The position numbers and the translations under genes are program-made. The notes under the pieces are model-generated. The model was not told where the DNA came from. It saw nothing but the letters and a program-made list of their open reading frames with translations, and did not search any database. Below are positions 17,879-26,201 of a stretch of 64,000 nucleotides of DNA, in pieces (within the stretch, counting starts at the first letter, position 1; each line of letters begins with the position of its first letter). This stretch comes from Blautia pseudococcoides. Lineage in GTDB: Bacteria > Bacillota > Clostridia > Lachnospirales > Lachnospiraceae. The stretch covers positions 1,827,001 through 1,891,000 of the forward strand of contig NZ_CP015405.2 of assembly GCF_001689125.2 (NCBI RefSeq). The letters run 5' to 3'.

Positions 17879-19870
17879 TTAAATATGGTTTGCCACTTCA
17901 AAAGCATCCCAGATTGCATACATAATATTGGAAACTTTCTTTGCATCACCCAGAAGATAGATTTCCGGCACATCAAACTGCAGATCCTGATAGAGCATAT
18001 TTTCCTCTCTGTAGCCAACAGATAAAATGACACTGTCACAGGAGATCTGCTTCTCCTCATCCTGAATAAGATACCATAACGCACCGTTCTTAAATCCTGT
18101 CACTTTGGCACCCGTCACCACATCAATGCCGTTGTAGGGAATCAGGCGCTCCAGCATATCTTTGTTGGCATGACAGAGCGGGCCGTTGACTGCCATCAGC
18201 CTGTCCAGTGCCTCCACGATCGTCACTTGTTTCCCATTCTGCGCCAGCCAAAGGGCCGTCTCACAGCCTACCAGGCCGCCGCCCACCACAACTGTGCTGC
18301 TGCCGCAGTCCTTCTCTTTAGTGAGCACCTGTGCCGCAGTATAAACATGGGTATCATCACCCAGAGGGAATACTTTAGGGCTGGAGCCTGTGGCAACTAT
18401 CACAGCATCATACTCTGCGTTCAGCACATCTTCTTTACGGACTTCCGTATGGAGATGCACCGGGACATCCAGCTTTTTCAATGCAGTTTCATACCATTTT
18501 GCCAGCTCCAGGTCATCTTCTTTAAAAGCAGGGGCACCACCCGGGATCAGATTGCCGCCAAGGCTTCCTGCCTTTTCAAACAGCTCCGGCATGTGACCGC
18601 GGACAGCAAGCACTCTTGCCGCTTCACATCCGGCCACACCGCCGCCCACTACCAATACTTTTTTGCTTTTCCGCACAGGTTCATAGGCCGTTACTCTCTC
18701 CCGGGCAGCCTGGGGATTCACCGCGCAGTTGATCATGGAATATTCCTGTACGCGTCCCATACAGCCCTCCTGACAGGAGATACAGGGACGGATCTCCTCC
18801 ATTCGCCCTGCCCGGAGTTTGTTCACATAATCCGGGTCAGCCAGAAGGGGGCGTCCAAGGCTCACGATATCGCAGGTCCCGTCTTCCACTGCCTCGGATG
18901 CCATATCAGGGTTGTCCATACGTCCTGCACAGAGTACAGGTACATCCACCACTTCTTTCACCATTTTGCAGTAAGGGCGGAACAAGCCCTTTTCCTGGTA
19001 CATCGGGGGATGGTTCCACCACCAGGCATCGTAGGTTCCCACATCTGTATCAAGGGCATCATAGCCATAGCTTACAAGGAGTTTTGCCGCTTCCAGTCCT
19101 TCCTGGGTATCACGGCCTTTTTCCTCAAAATCCTCTCCGGGAAGGGCGCCCTCTCTCCAGTCTTTTATCATGCTTTTCACGCTGTAGCGCAGGACAACCG
19201 GAAAATCTTCTCCGCAGCGGGATTTGATCTCTTCCACCACTTCTCTCGCAAAACGGAGACGGTTCTCCAGGGAGCCGCCGTACTCATCGGTTCTCTGATT
19301 GAACATGGAGATGGCAAACTGGTCCAACAGGTATCCCTCATGGACTGCATGTACCTCAATACCGTCAAATCCTCCCCGTTTGGCATTATAAGCGCCGTCA
19401 CCGAAAGATTTTACAATGCTGCGGATTTCCTCTTTTGTCAGGGGACGGCAGGTCTTATCAAGCCATCTGTGCGGAATGGCGGAAGGCGCTACCGGCGGAA
19501 ATTCCCCCAGGTTGGTGGGAATGGTAACACGTCCGAAACCACCGGACATCATAAGAAAGATCTTACTTCCGTATGCATGGACCCGCTCTGTCATCTCTCT
19601 GCTGGTACGGATAAAATGCACAGGATTATAGGTGGAATTCGGACAGTTTGGCATACTCTGTGTCTCCACCTGGCAGTCTGAGAAGGTAACGCCTGTGATG
19701 ATCAGGCCGGTACCGCCTTTTGCGCGTTCTGTGTAGTAGTCAATCCCTCTCTGGTTAAACCCGCCCTGGGCATCTGCCAGCCCCAGAGGCCCCATTGGCG
19801 CCAGTGCAAAACGGTTCTTTAAGGTAACATTTCCTATCCGCACAGGAGTAAATAGATTTTTATATTTCAT
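17879..19870 (-). CDS. 2-enoate reductase-like FMN/FAD/Fe-S oxidoreductase
   Basis: A 663-residue enzyme of the old-yellow-enzyme/2,4-dienoyl-CoA reductase family. An FMN TIM barrel (residues 1-355, with VHAVHEGYLLDQF and NQRTDEYGGSLENR) is followed by a Cys motif C363-x2-C366-x3-C370-x11-C382 for a [4Fe-4S] cluster, then a FAD/NAD(P) part with VLVVGGGVAGCEAA near 408 and VVVGGGLVGCETA. The same architecture is found in clostridial enoate reductase and the bile-acid enzymes BaiCD and BaiH. The substrate cannot be told from sequence; an unsaturated acid, steroid or phenolic is possible. A LysR gene lies upstream in the same orientation. Confidence 0.92.
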   Translation of the reverse strand: MKYKNLFTPVRIGNVTLKNRFALAPMGPLGLADAQGGFNQRGIDYYTERAKGGTGLIITGVTFSDCQVETQSMPNCPNSTYNPVHFIRTSREMTERVHAYGSKIFLMMSGGFGRVTIPTNLGEFPPVAPSAIPHRWLDKTCRPLTKEEIRSIVKSFGDGAYNAKRGGFDGIEVHAVHEGYLLDQFAISMFNQRTDEYGGSLENRLRFAREVVEEIKSRCGEDFPVVLRYSVKSMIKDWREGALPGEDFEEKGRDTQEGLEAAKLLVSYGYDALDTDVGTYDAWWWNHPPMYQEKGLFRPYCKMVKEVVDVPVLCAGRMDNPDMASEAVEDGTCDIVSLGRPLLADPDYVNKLRAGRMEEIRPCISCQEGCMGRVQEYSMINCAVNPQAARERVTAYEPVRKSKKVLVVGGGVAGCEAARVLAVRGHMPELFEKAGSLGGNLIPGGAPAFKEDDLELAKWYETALKKLDVPVHLHTEVRKEDVLNAEYDAVIVATGSSPKVFPLGDDTHVYTAAQVLTKEKDCGSSTVVVGGGLVGCETALWLAQNGKQVTIVEALDRLMAVNGPLCHANKDMLERLIPYNGIDVVTGAKVTGFKNGALWYLIQDEEKQISCDSVILSVGYREENMLYQDLQFDVPEIYLLGDAKKVSNIMYAIWDAFEVANHI

Positions 19871-20046
19871 TGCGTCCTCCTTTGTTTATCTTTAAAAACA
19901 GTATACAAAAGGATAACGCATTTCTGCCAGCAACCTTTCTTTGTCAGGTGGAAACTTTTTGTTTTTGTATAGAAAGCAGTCGAGCCGTAACCCTCCAGGC
20001 AGGTCTGCGTGGCGGCAGTAAGCATCCACCCATCGTGAAGCGCTTT

Positions 20047-20940
20047 TTAGTGGCTGGTTGCATGTGACAGTTCAGATAGCCGAACTGTCATGTCAAACCG
20101 CTGTATGGTTTCATAATTTTTCGTATCTTCCTTATAGACGCCGAACACATCCCAAGTCAGATCCTCTTCAAATGGGATGGCGCGCATATGATCCATGCGG
20201 AAATCCTCCAGCATAAACTCCGGTATGACGGCAAGCCCGATTTTCTGACGGCAAAGTTTATACAGAACCGCACCATCTGATGTTTTTGCGATGATATTGG
20301 GGGAGAATCCTTTTGCACGGCAGATAGCTGTAAAATCATGAAACATGTGGAAATGTTCATTCATGAGTATCATATTTTCTTCTCTCAGCATGTCTGCATT
20401 TATCCGCTCTTTTTTATAGAGAGGATGGCCCTCATGGACCAGCAGCAGAACCTCTCTTCCATCCAGCTTGCGCTGTATCATTTCTTCCCCCTCATGCCTT
20501 CCGACGATAAAACCATATTCCAGCATGGAATCCTCCAGCATGGCTTTTACCTCCTCGTTGGAGTATTCGTTCCACTCCACCCGGATATTAGGGTTATCTC
20601 TCATGAAGTTTAAGATCAACTGAAAAGGAAGAACATTGAAGACACCGCAGGCGTATCCGATGCGGAGGACTATTTTCCTGTTTTCCAGCTGTCTGACGCC
20701 GTTCTCCAGTTCCTCCAGCTCCTGTATGATCTTCTTTGTCCTTCCATAGAGAAAGTCCGCGCTCTCTGTGGGGCGCATGCCCTGTTTTGTCCGTTCAAAA
20801 AGTCTGGTTTCCAGCTCCGCCTCCAGGGTTCTGATGTTTTTTCCCAGTCCCTGCGGGGTGATGTACAGACGTCTGGCGGCTTTACTGATACTCTGCTCCT
20901 GATACACAGCCTCGAAACATTTTAAATCTTTTGTGTTCAT
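20047..20940 (-). CDS. LysR-family regulator
   Basis: A 297-residue regulator. Winged helix: CFEAVYQEQSISKAARRLYI and TPQGLGKNIRTLEAELETRLF, followed by the effector domain from about residue 90 (RIGYACGVFNVLPF). TPQGLGKNI replaces the commoner TPSAVSRQI, as in other Lachnospiraceae LysR proteins beside enoate reductases. The ATG at 20940 is preferred to the 21-residue upstream extension, although its AGGCAGG site is weak. It lies 176 bases upstream of the enoate reductase and probably controls it. Confidence 0.88.
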   Translation of the reverse strand: MNTKDLKCFEAVYQEQSISKAARRLYITPQGLGKNIRTLEAELETRLFERTKQGMRPTESADFLYGRTKKIIQELEELENGVRQLENRKIVLRIGYACGVFNVLPFQLILNFMRDNPNIRVEWNEYSNEEVKAMLEDSMLEYGFIVGRHEGEEMIQRKLDGREVLLLVHEGHPLYKKERINADMLREENMILMNEHFHMFHDFTAICRAKGFSPNIIAKTSDGAVLYKLCRQKIGLAVIPEFMLEDFRMDHMRAIPFEEDLTWDVFGVYKEDTKNYETIQRFDMTVRLSELSHATSH

Positions 20941-21015
20941 ATAAATGCCTGCCTTTTCTCTCGTGATACTCCTATTGTATAGGCAGAGAAAATACTCTGT
21001 CAACTGTTGTCTGCA

Positions 21016-21756
21016 TCAGCCTTCTCCCACTTTTTCGAGCAGTTCCTCATATAATTCTTTTGTTGCCGCCTTATCTTTTCCATTCAGCACCACCGTTCCC
21101 TGCTCTGTGTCCAAAACCACAAAACTGTCACATGAAGTATAGGAATACAGCATATAATCCCCAAACTCTGCATTCTTGAAATGACCGGCCTGCAGGGTTG
21201 GACCTCCGATACCTCCTTTTCGACTGCCCCGCTGCAAATCTTCCATGTACGCAACGGATTTGATCGAACGGTAGGCCACCTCATTATCCGACCAATAGGA
21301 CACTTGAATCTCCAGGGAGTCCTCATGCAGAACCGGAGTGACATGACCTGTGAAAAGCACAAAAGTAACTCCTGCCAGTATGACTGCTGAGCATATAAAG
21401 GAAGCCCGCCTGTATATCTGGTCTCTGGATGTTTCTTTCTTTTGATCCCCTCCGTCATTTACCTGCGCCCGGCAGATGGTACTGCTCAATACTTGTATAA
21501 GGATCACGGTAATTATGGTGACGATAACAAAGACAGATACAGGGAATTTTTCACCCATAACGCCCCAGCCGATCAACATAAGAGTAATAACGCCCATGCC
21601 TCCGCCCATGACCCGGCACAGCCTTTTTTCATTATATTCTTTTTTCTCTTCTTTGCTGGAAGTATTATATCCGGCGATCAAAAAACTCCCTTTCCCCAGC
21701 AGCAGAACCACGGTCAGCACACCCATTAAAACTGCGATTCCCCAAATGATCAACAT
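21016..21756 (-). CDS. DUF3784 membrane protein with a PH-like C-terminal domain
   Basis: A 246-residue protein. The N-terminal 100 residues match DUF3784: a first membrane segment, KGSFLIAGYNTSSKEEKKEYNEK, then two more segments. After a charged linker and a fourth segment (near residue 120) the C-terminal part, with LEIQVSYWSDNEVAYRSIKSV and FVVLDTEQGTVVLNG, resembles bacterial PH domains. AAAAGGGGGA precedes the ATG at 21756. Function unknown. It stands alone, 75 bases upstream of the LysR gene, and may be co-transcribed with it. Confidence 0.75.
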   Translation of the reverse strand: MLIIWGIAVLMGVLTVVLLLGKGSFLIAGYNTSSKEEKKEYNEKRLCRVMGGGMGVITLMLIGWGVMGEKFPVSVFVIVTIITVILIQVLSSTICRAQVNDGGDQKKETSRDQIYRRASFICSAVILAGVTFVLFTGHVTPVLHEDSLEIQVSYWSDNEVAYRSIKSVAYMEDLQRGSRKGGIGGPTLQAGHFKNAEFGDYMLYSYTSCDSFVVLDTEQGTVVLNGKDKAATKELYEELLEKVGEG

Positions 21757-22017
21757 ATAAATCCCCCTTTTCTAAAAACAGATCATATTTTCCTGCCAGC
21801 AACTTTCTGACGGCTTTGCTCTTATCCGTTAAAAATATTATAACAGATTGAAAAAAGATTGAAATCCATTTGCACAGAATACACTTTTTTAAGCCTGAAG
21901 GACAGAACGTACCGGACAGTTTCCTTGCAGTTGACTTTGTATCTCAAAGTATCGCCGCAATCTATTGATAATTTTCAGTTACCTGCTTATAATCAACCAT
22001 ATAAGGAGGGTTACAGG

Positions 22018-23145
22018 ATGAATATACTAAATTTTTCCGAAAACATTGTGAATTTGCGCCATAAAAAAGGAATCACCCAGGAGGAACTGGCTGATTTCGT
22101 TGGTGTCACCAAAGCCTCTGTATCGAAGTGGGAAACCAAGCAGAGTTTGCCGGACATTATGCTTCTGCCTCAGCTTGCCGCTTATTTTGAAGTGACCGTG
22201 GATGACCTTCTGGGATATGAACCAAATCTGAGTAAAGAACAGATCCAAAAAATATATTTTGACTTTATGACAGAATTTGCAGAACAACCCTTCGGGGAAG
22301 TGATGGAAAAAAGCCGGCGGATGGTTAAAAAATACTACTCCTGCCATTCTTTCCTTTTCCAGATCTGTGTACTTTGGCTTAACCACGTATCCCTTACCCC
22401 TGACCCGCAGAGACAGACGGAAATTCTGGAAGAGGCATCCGCCCTATGTTCCCGCATCATCTCTGACAGCAGAGATATCGGTTTATGTAATGATGCCATT
22501 CTTTTAAAAGCCAGTATTGACCTTCTGCGCAATAAGGTCCCGGCAGTGATTGATACGCTGGAAGAACTTCTGAACCCATACCACTATTCTTTTCAGGGGG
22601 AATCCATTCTGGTTCAGGCCTATGCCATGTCCGGTCAGAAAGAAAAGGCCAATAAGTACAGCCAGTACAACATGTATATCCATCTGCTTGCCCTTGTATT
22701 CGGCGCTGTACAGTACCTTTCCCTTCATGCGAATGATTTGGATGCCTGCAGGGAAACCATTAACCGTATCGACCGTGTGATGGAAATTTATGACCTGGAG
22801 CATCTGCACGAAAACACAGCCGCCCAGTACCATTATCAGGTTGCTGCCATTTACTGCATACATCAGATACCGGAGGTGGCTATGGAACGCTTAAAAAAGT
22901 TTGCAGCCATCACAGGATCCCTTCTGAGCCGTGACAGGATTTATTTAGGAGGGGACAGTTATTTCAATTCTATTGATGATTATTTTGAGAACATGGATTT
23001 GGGAGGAAACTTAGTCCGTGATAAAAAAGTCATCTTGGGCAGCGTAGTTCAGGCATTAGAAAATCCTGTATTTGAAATACTGAAAGACAATGAAGACTTA
23101 CAGAAAATGAAAAAGATGTTTCAAGCGAAAGGAGAATCCCTATGA
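22018..23145 (+). CDS. XRE-family regulator with helical repeat C-terminus
   Basis: A 375-residue protein. Residues 8-62 are a classical HTH_3 domain (LRHKKGITQEELADFVGV, SVSKWETKQSLPDIMLLPQLA). The rest is all-helical with TPR-like patterns, for example EKANKYSQYNMYIHLLAL. This layout is common for regulators encoded just upstream of ABC transporters in Firmicutes. The ATG at 22018 follows AAGGAGGG at 9 bases; a 53-residue upstream extension is not supported. It overlaps the next gene as ATGA, so it heads a four-gene operon. Confidence 0.88.
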   Translation: MNILNFSENIVNLRHKKGITQEELADFVGVTKASVSKWETKQSLPDIMLLPQLAAYFEVTVDDLLGYEPNLSKEQIQKIYFDFMTEFAEQPFGEVMEKSRRMVKKYYSCHSFLFQICVLWLNHVSLTPDPQRQTEILEEASALCSRIISDSRDIGLCNDAILLKASIDLLRNKVPAVIDTLEELLNPYHYSFQGESILVQAYAMSGQKEKANKYSQYNMYIHLLALVFGAVQYLSLHANDLDACRETINRIDRVMEIYDLEHLHENTAAQYHYQVAAIYCIHQIPEVAMERLKKFAAITGSLLSRDRIYLGGDSYFNSIDDYFENMDLGGNLVRDKKVILGSVVQALENPVFEILKDNEDLQKMKKMFQAKGESL

Positions 23146-23342
23146 TATTTTCAGACCTTTTACCGTTTCTCATTCCATTAGTCATTGTACAATTTCTTCT
23201 GCTTTTTATCACCCTGCGGCACGTTCTCACCCATAAAAATTATAAGAGGGGCTCACGGGCCCTGTGGCTGGTGGTTGTCATTATCGGAATGGAATTTATC
23301 GGTCCGGTACTGTACCTTCTCCTGGGAAGGGAGGACAGTTGA
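23142..23342 (+). CDS. PLDc_N-domain small membrane protein (YxlE-like)
   Basis: A 66-residue protein with two membrane segments (residues 8-26 and 41-60) and the signature WLVVVIIGMEFIGPVLYLLLGRED of the phospholipase D N-terminal domain family. In Bacillus subtilis the homologue YxlE is encoded with the ABC genes yxlFG, as here. It overlaps its upstream neighbour by 4 bases, and its stop codon directly abuts the start codon of the ATPase gene. It has no catalytic domain. Confidence 0.85.
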   Translation: MIFSDLLPFLIPLVIVQFLLLFITLRHVLTHKNYKRGSRALWLVVVIIGMEFIGPVLYLLLGREDS

Positions 23343-24245
23343 ATGAATATGCTGACCCTCTCCCATGTATCAAAATCGTTTGGGAGCAAAAAAATCATAG
23401 ATGATTTAAGTTTCACGGTACCGGAGCACTCCATTTATGGATTTATCGGGCAAAACGGAGCCGGGAAAACCACCACTATGAAAATAATCCTGGGGCTTCT
23501 GCCGGCGGACGGCGGGAAGATCACAGTCAACGGGGAAGCGGTCCGCTATGGCCAGAACAGAACCAACCGCTTTATAGGCTACCTGCCCGATGTCCCTGAA
23601 TTTTACGGATATATGACACCGTCTGAATACCTCAAACTGTGCGGTGAGATCACAGGAATGCCTGCAGGGAAAATCCGCCAAAAATCCCATGAACTGCTGC
23701 AGCTTGTGGGACTGGATAAAGAAAACAAGCGGATTCATGGTTTTTCCAGAGGCATGAAACAGAGGCTCGGAATCGCCCAGGCACTTTTAAACGAACCCCG
23801 GCTGCTGATCTGTGATGAGCCTACATCCGCACTGGATCCTCTGGGCAGAAAAGAGATTCTGGATATCCTCCTCGCTGTAAAAAAACACACAACAGTGATC
23901 TTTTCCACGCATATTCTCTCAGATGTGGAGCGAATCTGCGATGAGATTGCCCTTCTTCACAACGGCAGGACCTCTCTTAATGGCACTCTGGAAGAAATAA
24001 AAAGCAAACGGAAGAGCAACGGATTTGATATTGAGTTTTATCATCCGCAGGATGCCGATGCCTTCGCAGCCTCCATGTCCGGCAGCGAAAGGACCAGTGC
24101 TGTCCGCCTGTTCTTCCCGGGAAAAAGTGAAAAAGACATGACAAATGCCATGAGGATCCTGGCAGATAATGAAATCTGTGTCCAGAAGTTGGAAATGCGG
24201 GAAGCCACACTGGAAAACCTGTTTATGGAGGTGGTGGGAATATGA
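23343..24245 (+). CDS. ABC transporter ATPase (YxlF-like)
   Basis: A 300-residue ATPase of the ABC-2 exporter class. Walker A GQNGAGKTT near residue 38, signature FSRGMKQRLGIAQALL, Walker B LLICDEPTSALDP, switch His in STHILSDVERICD. The C-terminal 80 residues form the accessory domain typical of DrrA/YxlF-like proteins. Coupled on both sides (abutting start, ATGA end), so it works with the downstream permease. Confidence 0.93.
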   Translation: MNMLTLSHVSKSFGSKKIIDDLSFTVPEHSIYGFIGQNGAGKTTTMKIILGLLPADGGKITVNGEAVRYGQNRTNRFIGYLPDVPEFYGYMTPSEYLKLCGEITGMPAGKIRQKSHELLQLVGLDKENKRIHGFSRGMKQRLGIAQALLNEPRLLICDEPTSALDPLGRKEILDILLAVKKHTTVIFSTHILSDVERICDEIALLHNGRTSLNGTLEEIKSKRKSNGFDIEFYHPQDADAFAASMSGSERTSAVRLFFPGKSEKDMTNAMRILADNEICVQKLEMREATLENLFMEVVGI

Positions 24246-25012
24246 GACAGCTTACTGCTTTTACCAAGAAAGAATTTCTGGAATCCACACGTACCGGCAG
24301 AATGCCGCTTCTTGTGATCCTCTCTGTTTTATTTGGAATTATGAACCCTCTTGTTGCCAAGCTGATGCCCTGGATGATGGAAGCCTTCGCTGGTTCCCTG
24401 GAAGAAAGCGGTATGGTTTTGACCGGGATCCGGGTGGATGTCTTTACATCCTGGACACAGTTTTATAAGAACACACCCATGCTGCTCCTTATATTTATTG
24501 TCATTATAAGCGGTGTTCTGACAACAGAATATCAGAAAGGTACTCTGGTAAATATTCTTACAAAAGGGATGCACAGATGGAAGCTGATCCTTTCAAAATC
24601 CATCTTTGCTTTCCTGCTCTGGACTGTCTGTTACTGGATTTCTTTTGGGATCACATATGCTTATAATATATATTTCTGGGATAACAGCCAAGCATCCCAT
24701 GTGTTTTTCGGGGCATTTTGTCTCTATCTGACCGGCATATGGCTGATCACCCTTATCATGCTGATGTCCTCCCTGTGCAGCAGTAATTACATGGTGCTGG
24801 CAGGAACGGGGGATGCTTTTTTCCTTCTTTACCTGCTGGCAATGATACCTGATCTGACAAAGTATATTCCCACAAAGTTAATGTCCTCATACAGTCTGCT
24901 GCCTCAGGCTGCTGAGGTGTCTGATTTCACTTATGCGGTGCCGGCCGCAGCTATCCTCTCTGTGGTGAACATACTGCTGTCCATACTGTTATTTAATAAA
25001 AAATCTTTATAG
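24242..25012 (+). CDS. ABC-2 type permease (YxlG-like)
   Basis: A 256-residue membrane protein with six predicted segments. The first part, AFTKKEFLESTRTGRMPLLVI, and the later TTEYQKGTLVNILTKGM match ABC-2 permeases that partner YxlF-like ATPases. Cargo unknown; related systems export peptides or respond to envelope stress. It ends the operon at the terminator near 25.1 kb. Confidence 0.9.
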   Translation: MRQLTAFTKKEFLESTRTGRMPLLVILSVLFGIMNPLVAKLMPWMMEAFAGSLEESGMVLTGIRVDVFTSWTQFYKNTPMLLLIFIVIISGVLTTEYQKGTLVNILTKGMHRWKLILSKSIFAFLLWTVCYWISFGITYAYNIYFWDNSQASHVFFGAFCLYLTGIWLITLIMLMSSLCSSNYMVLAGTGDAFFLLYLLAMIPDLTKYIPTKLMSSYSLLPQAAEVSDFTYAVPAAAILSVVNILLSILLFNKKSL

Positions 25013-25074
25013 TATCACAAAAATACCTCTCAAACTGTAAACTAACCATATTTCTTCATGGAGTGTAAAATAAT

Positions 25075-25118
25075 ACAGGACATCAGATTTTAAATCATCT
25101 GATGTCCTGTTTATTTTT
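25075..25118. terminator. strong terminator after the XRE-ABC operon
   Basis: Perfect 14-bp arms (25075-25088 and 25097-25110) around an 8-base loop, followed by a T run on the plus strand. It overlaps the 3' end of the remnant on the opposite strand. Confidence 0.9.
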
Positions 25119-25450
25119 AATTAAATCAATCTCTGTTGATCGAGCCTGCATTTTTTGTGCAGCCCATTCTGAAAGTTCTTTGCCATTTACACTTGCTGCA
25201 AAGCGTCTGCCTGCCACTTTAGCTCCCGGTGTAAGGGCCGCTATATTTCTGCCGGAATCTCCTAAACCGCTGCTGCCAGACGTTGCAAATTCCCCGCATA
25301 CCAGCCATAAAAATAAAGCGGAAATAAAAGCAGCTACCATAATGGATATGCCGGAAGATTTGTTCTTTTTGATAAATCCGGCTGAATAATCTTTCCACAT
25401 TCTTCTTACCTCCGTCTCTGGTCGCTGATAATGCGTCCATCCTCTTGCAC
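25095..25450 (-). pseudogene. mosaic relic: ABC ATPase end + FtsX-type permease start + flavodoxin end
   Basis: Three gene pieces are fused. From about 25450 to 25403 one frame reads EDGRIISDQRRR and stops, the tail of an exporter ATPase. At 25400 an ATG with GGAGGTAAGAAGA starts MWKDYSAGFIKKNKSSGIS, the typical N-terminus of a clostridial FtsX-like permease. After about 33 residues this changes without a stop into FATSGSSGLGDSG, ALTPGAKVAGRRF and GKELSEWA, the C-terminal third of a flavodoxin. So an internal deletion has joined an exporter operon to a distant flavodoxin gene. The 101-residue fusion could still be translated but would be neither permease nor flavodoxin. Confidence 0.75.
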
Positions 25451-25524
25451 CGCCGCTGAAATCAGATCCAGCAATGCTCAATCCCGGACTACCCCACCAC
25501 ACTCTTTTGCCGCGGCTTCTCAGA

Positions 25525-26007
25525 TCACTTTGCAAGGCTTTTAAGTACATCATCTGTAATTCGATATACTGTCCAGTCAGACATGGGTTCTGCTCCTAAA
25601 GAAAGGTAAAAATCAATACTTGATCTATTCCAGTCAAGGCACCACCATTCTAAACGGCCGCAACCACGTTCAACAGCAATGGCCGCCAATCTTTTTAGAA
25701 TTGCCTTTCCATATCCTTTTCCTCTGCATTCTGGCTTTACATACAAATCTTCAAGGTAAATTCCGGCTCTACCCAAGAAAGTAGAGAAATTGTGAAAGAA
25801 AAGAGCAAAGCCAACCTCTTTTCCGTTTACAACAGCGAAAATCACTTCTGCCTTTTGTTTGTCAAAAATCCATTCCTCCAATGTTTTTTCATCAGCAACG
25901 ACTTCGTTAAGCATCTTTTCATAATCAGCAAGCTCTTTGATAAATTGCAAAATCAATGCTGTGTCTTCTCGTTTAGCATATCTAAAATCTATGTCTTTAG
26001 TATACAC
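25525..26007 (-). CDS. GNAT N-acetyltransferase, diamine acetyltransferase-like
   Basis: A 160-residue GNAT protein. The fold runs from FRYAKREDTALILQFI to the C-terminal strand; acetyl-CoA binding is in VKPECRGKGYGKAIL (the Q/R-x-x-G-x-G/A loop). The segment FALFFHNFSTFLGRAGIYLEDL is the hallmark of the spermidine/spermine and thialysine acetyltransferase branch. It is likely to acetylate a small amine; the substrate is inferred. A GTG at 26007 with GAGGAG upstream is the start. It is divergent from the GntR gene at 26202. Confidence 0.88.
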   Translation of the reverse strand: MYTKDIDFRYAKREDTALILQFIKELADYEKMLNEVVADEKTLEEWIFDKQKAEVIFAVVNGKEVGFALFFHNFSTFLGRAGIYLEDLYVKPECRGKGYGKAILKRLAAIAVERGCGRLEWWCLDWNRSSIDFYLSLGAEPMSDWTVYRITDDVLKSLAK

Positions 26008-26129
26008 AGTGAATCACTCCTCTCTCTATTTCCAGTTCAGCATTTTTTTCTACCAGATACGAAATGGTATGACCGCTTTCATAATGATGGAAAAAAATTC
26101 AACTACATGCCCTTCTGTTTTAAGTTCCA

Positions 26130-26159
26130 TTGCCACTCTTCGGAATTATGTAGTATAAT
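26130..26159 (+). promoter_or_regulatory. promoter of the tandem-GntR gene
   Basis: TTGCCA at 26130-26135 and TATAAT at 26154-26159 with an 18-base spacer, 42 bases upstream of the start codon. Confidence 0.6.
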
Positions 26160-26201
26160 ATAAACAATATGTGTTTGTGCTTGAGAAAGGGCATTTATAT
26201 T

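Noticed and set aside
18170..19681. 503-codon plus-strand open frame
   Set aside because: It lies wholly antisense to the enoate reductase, has no ribosome-binding site, and its residues are those expected from the codon shadow of a GC-balanced gene.
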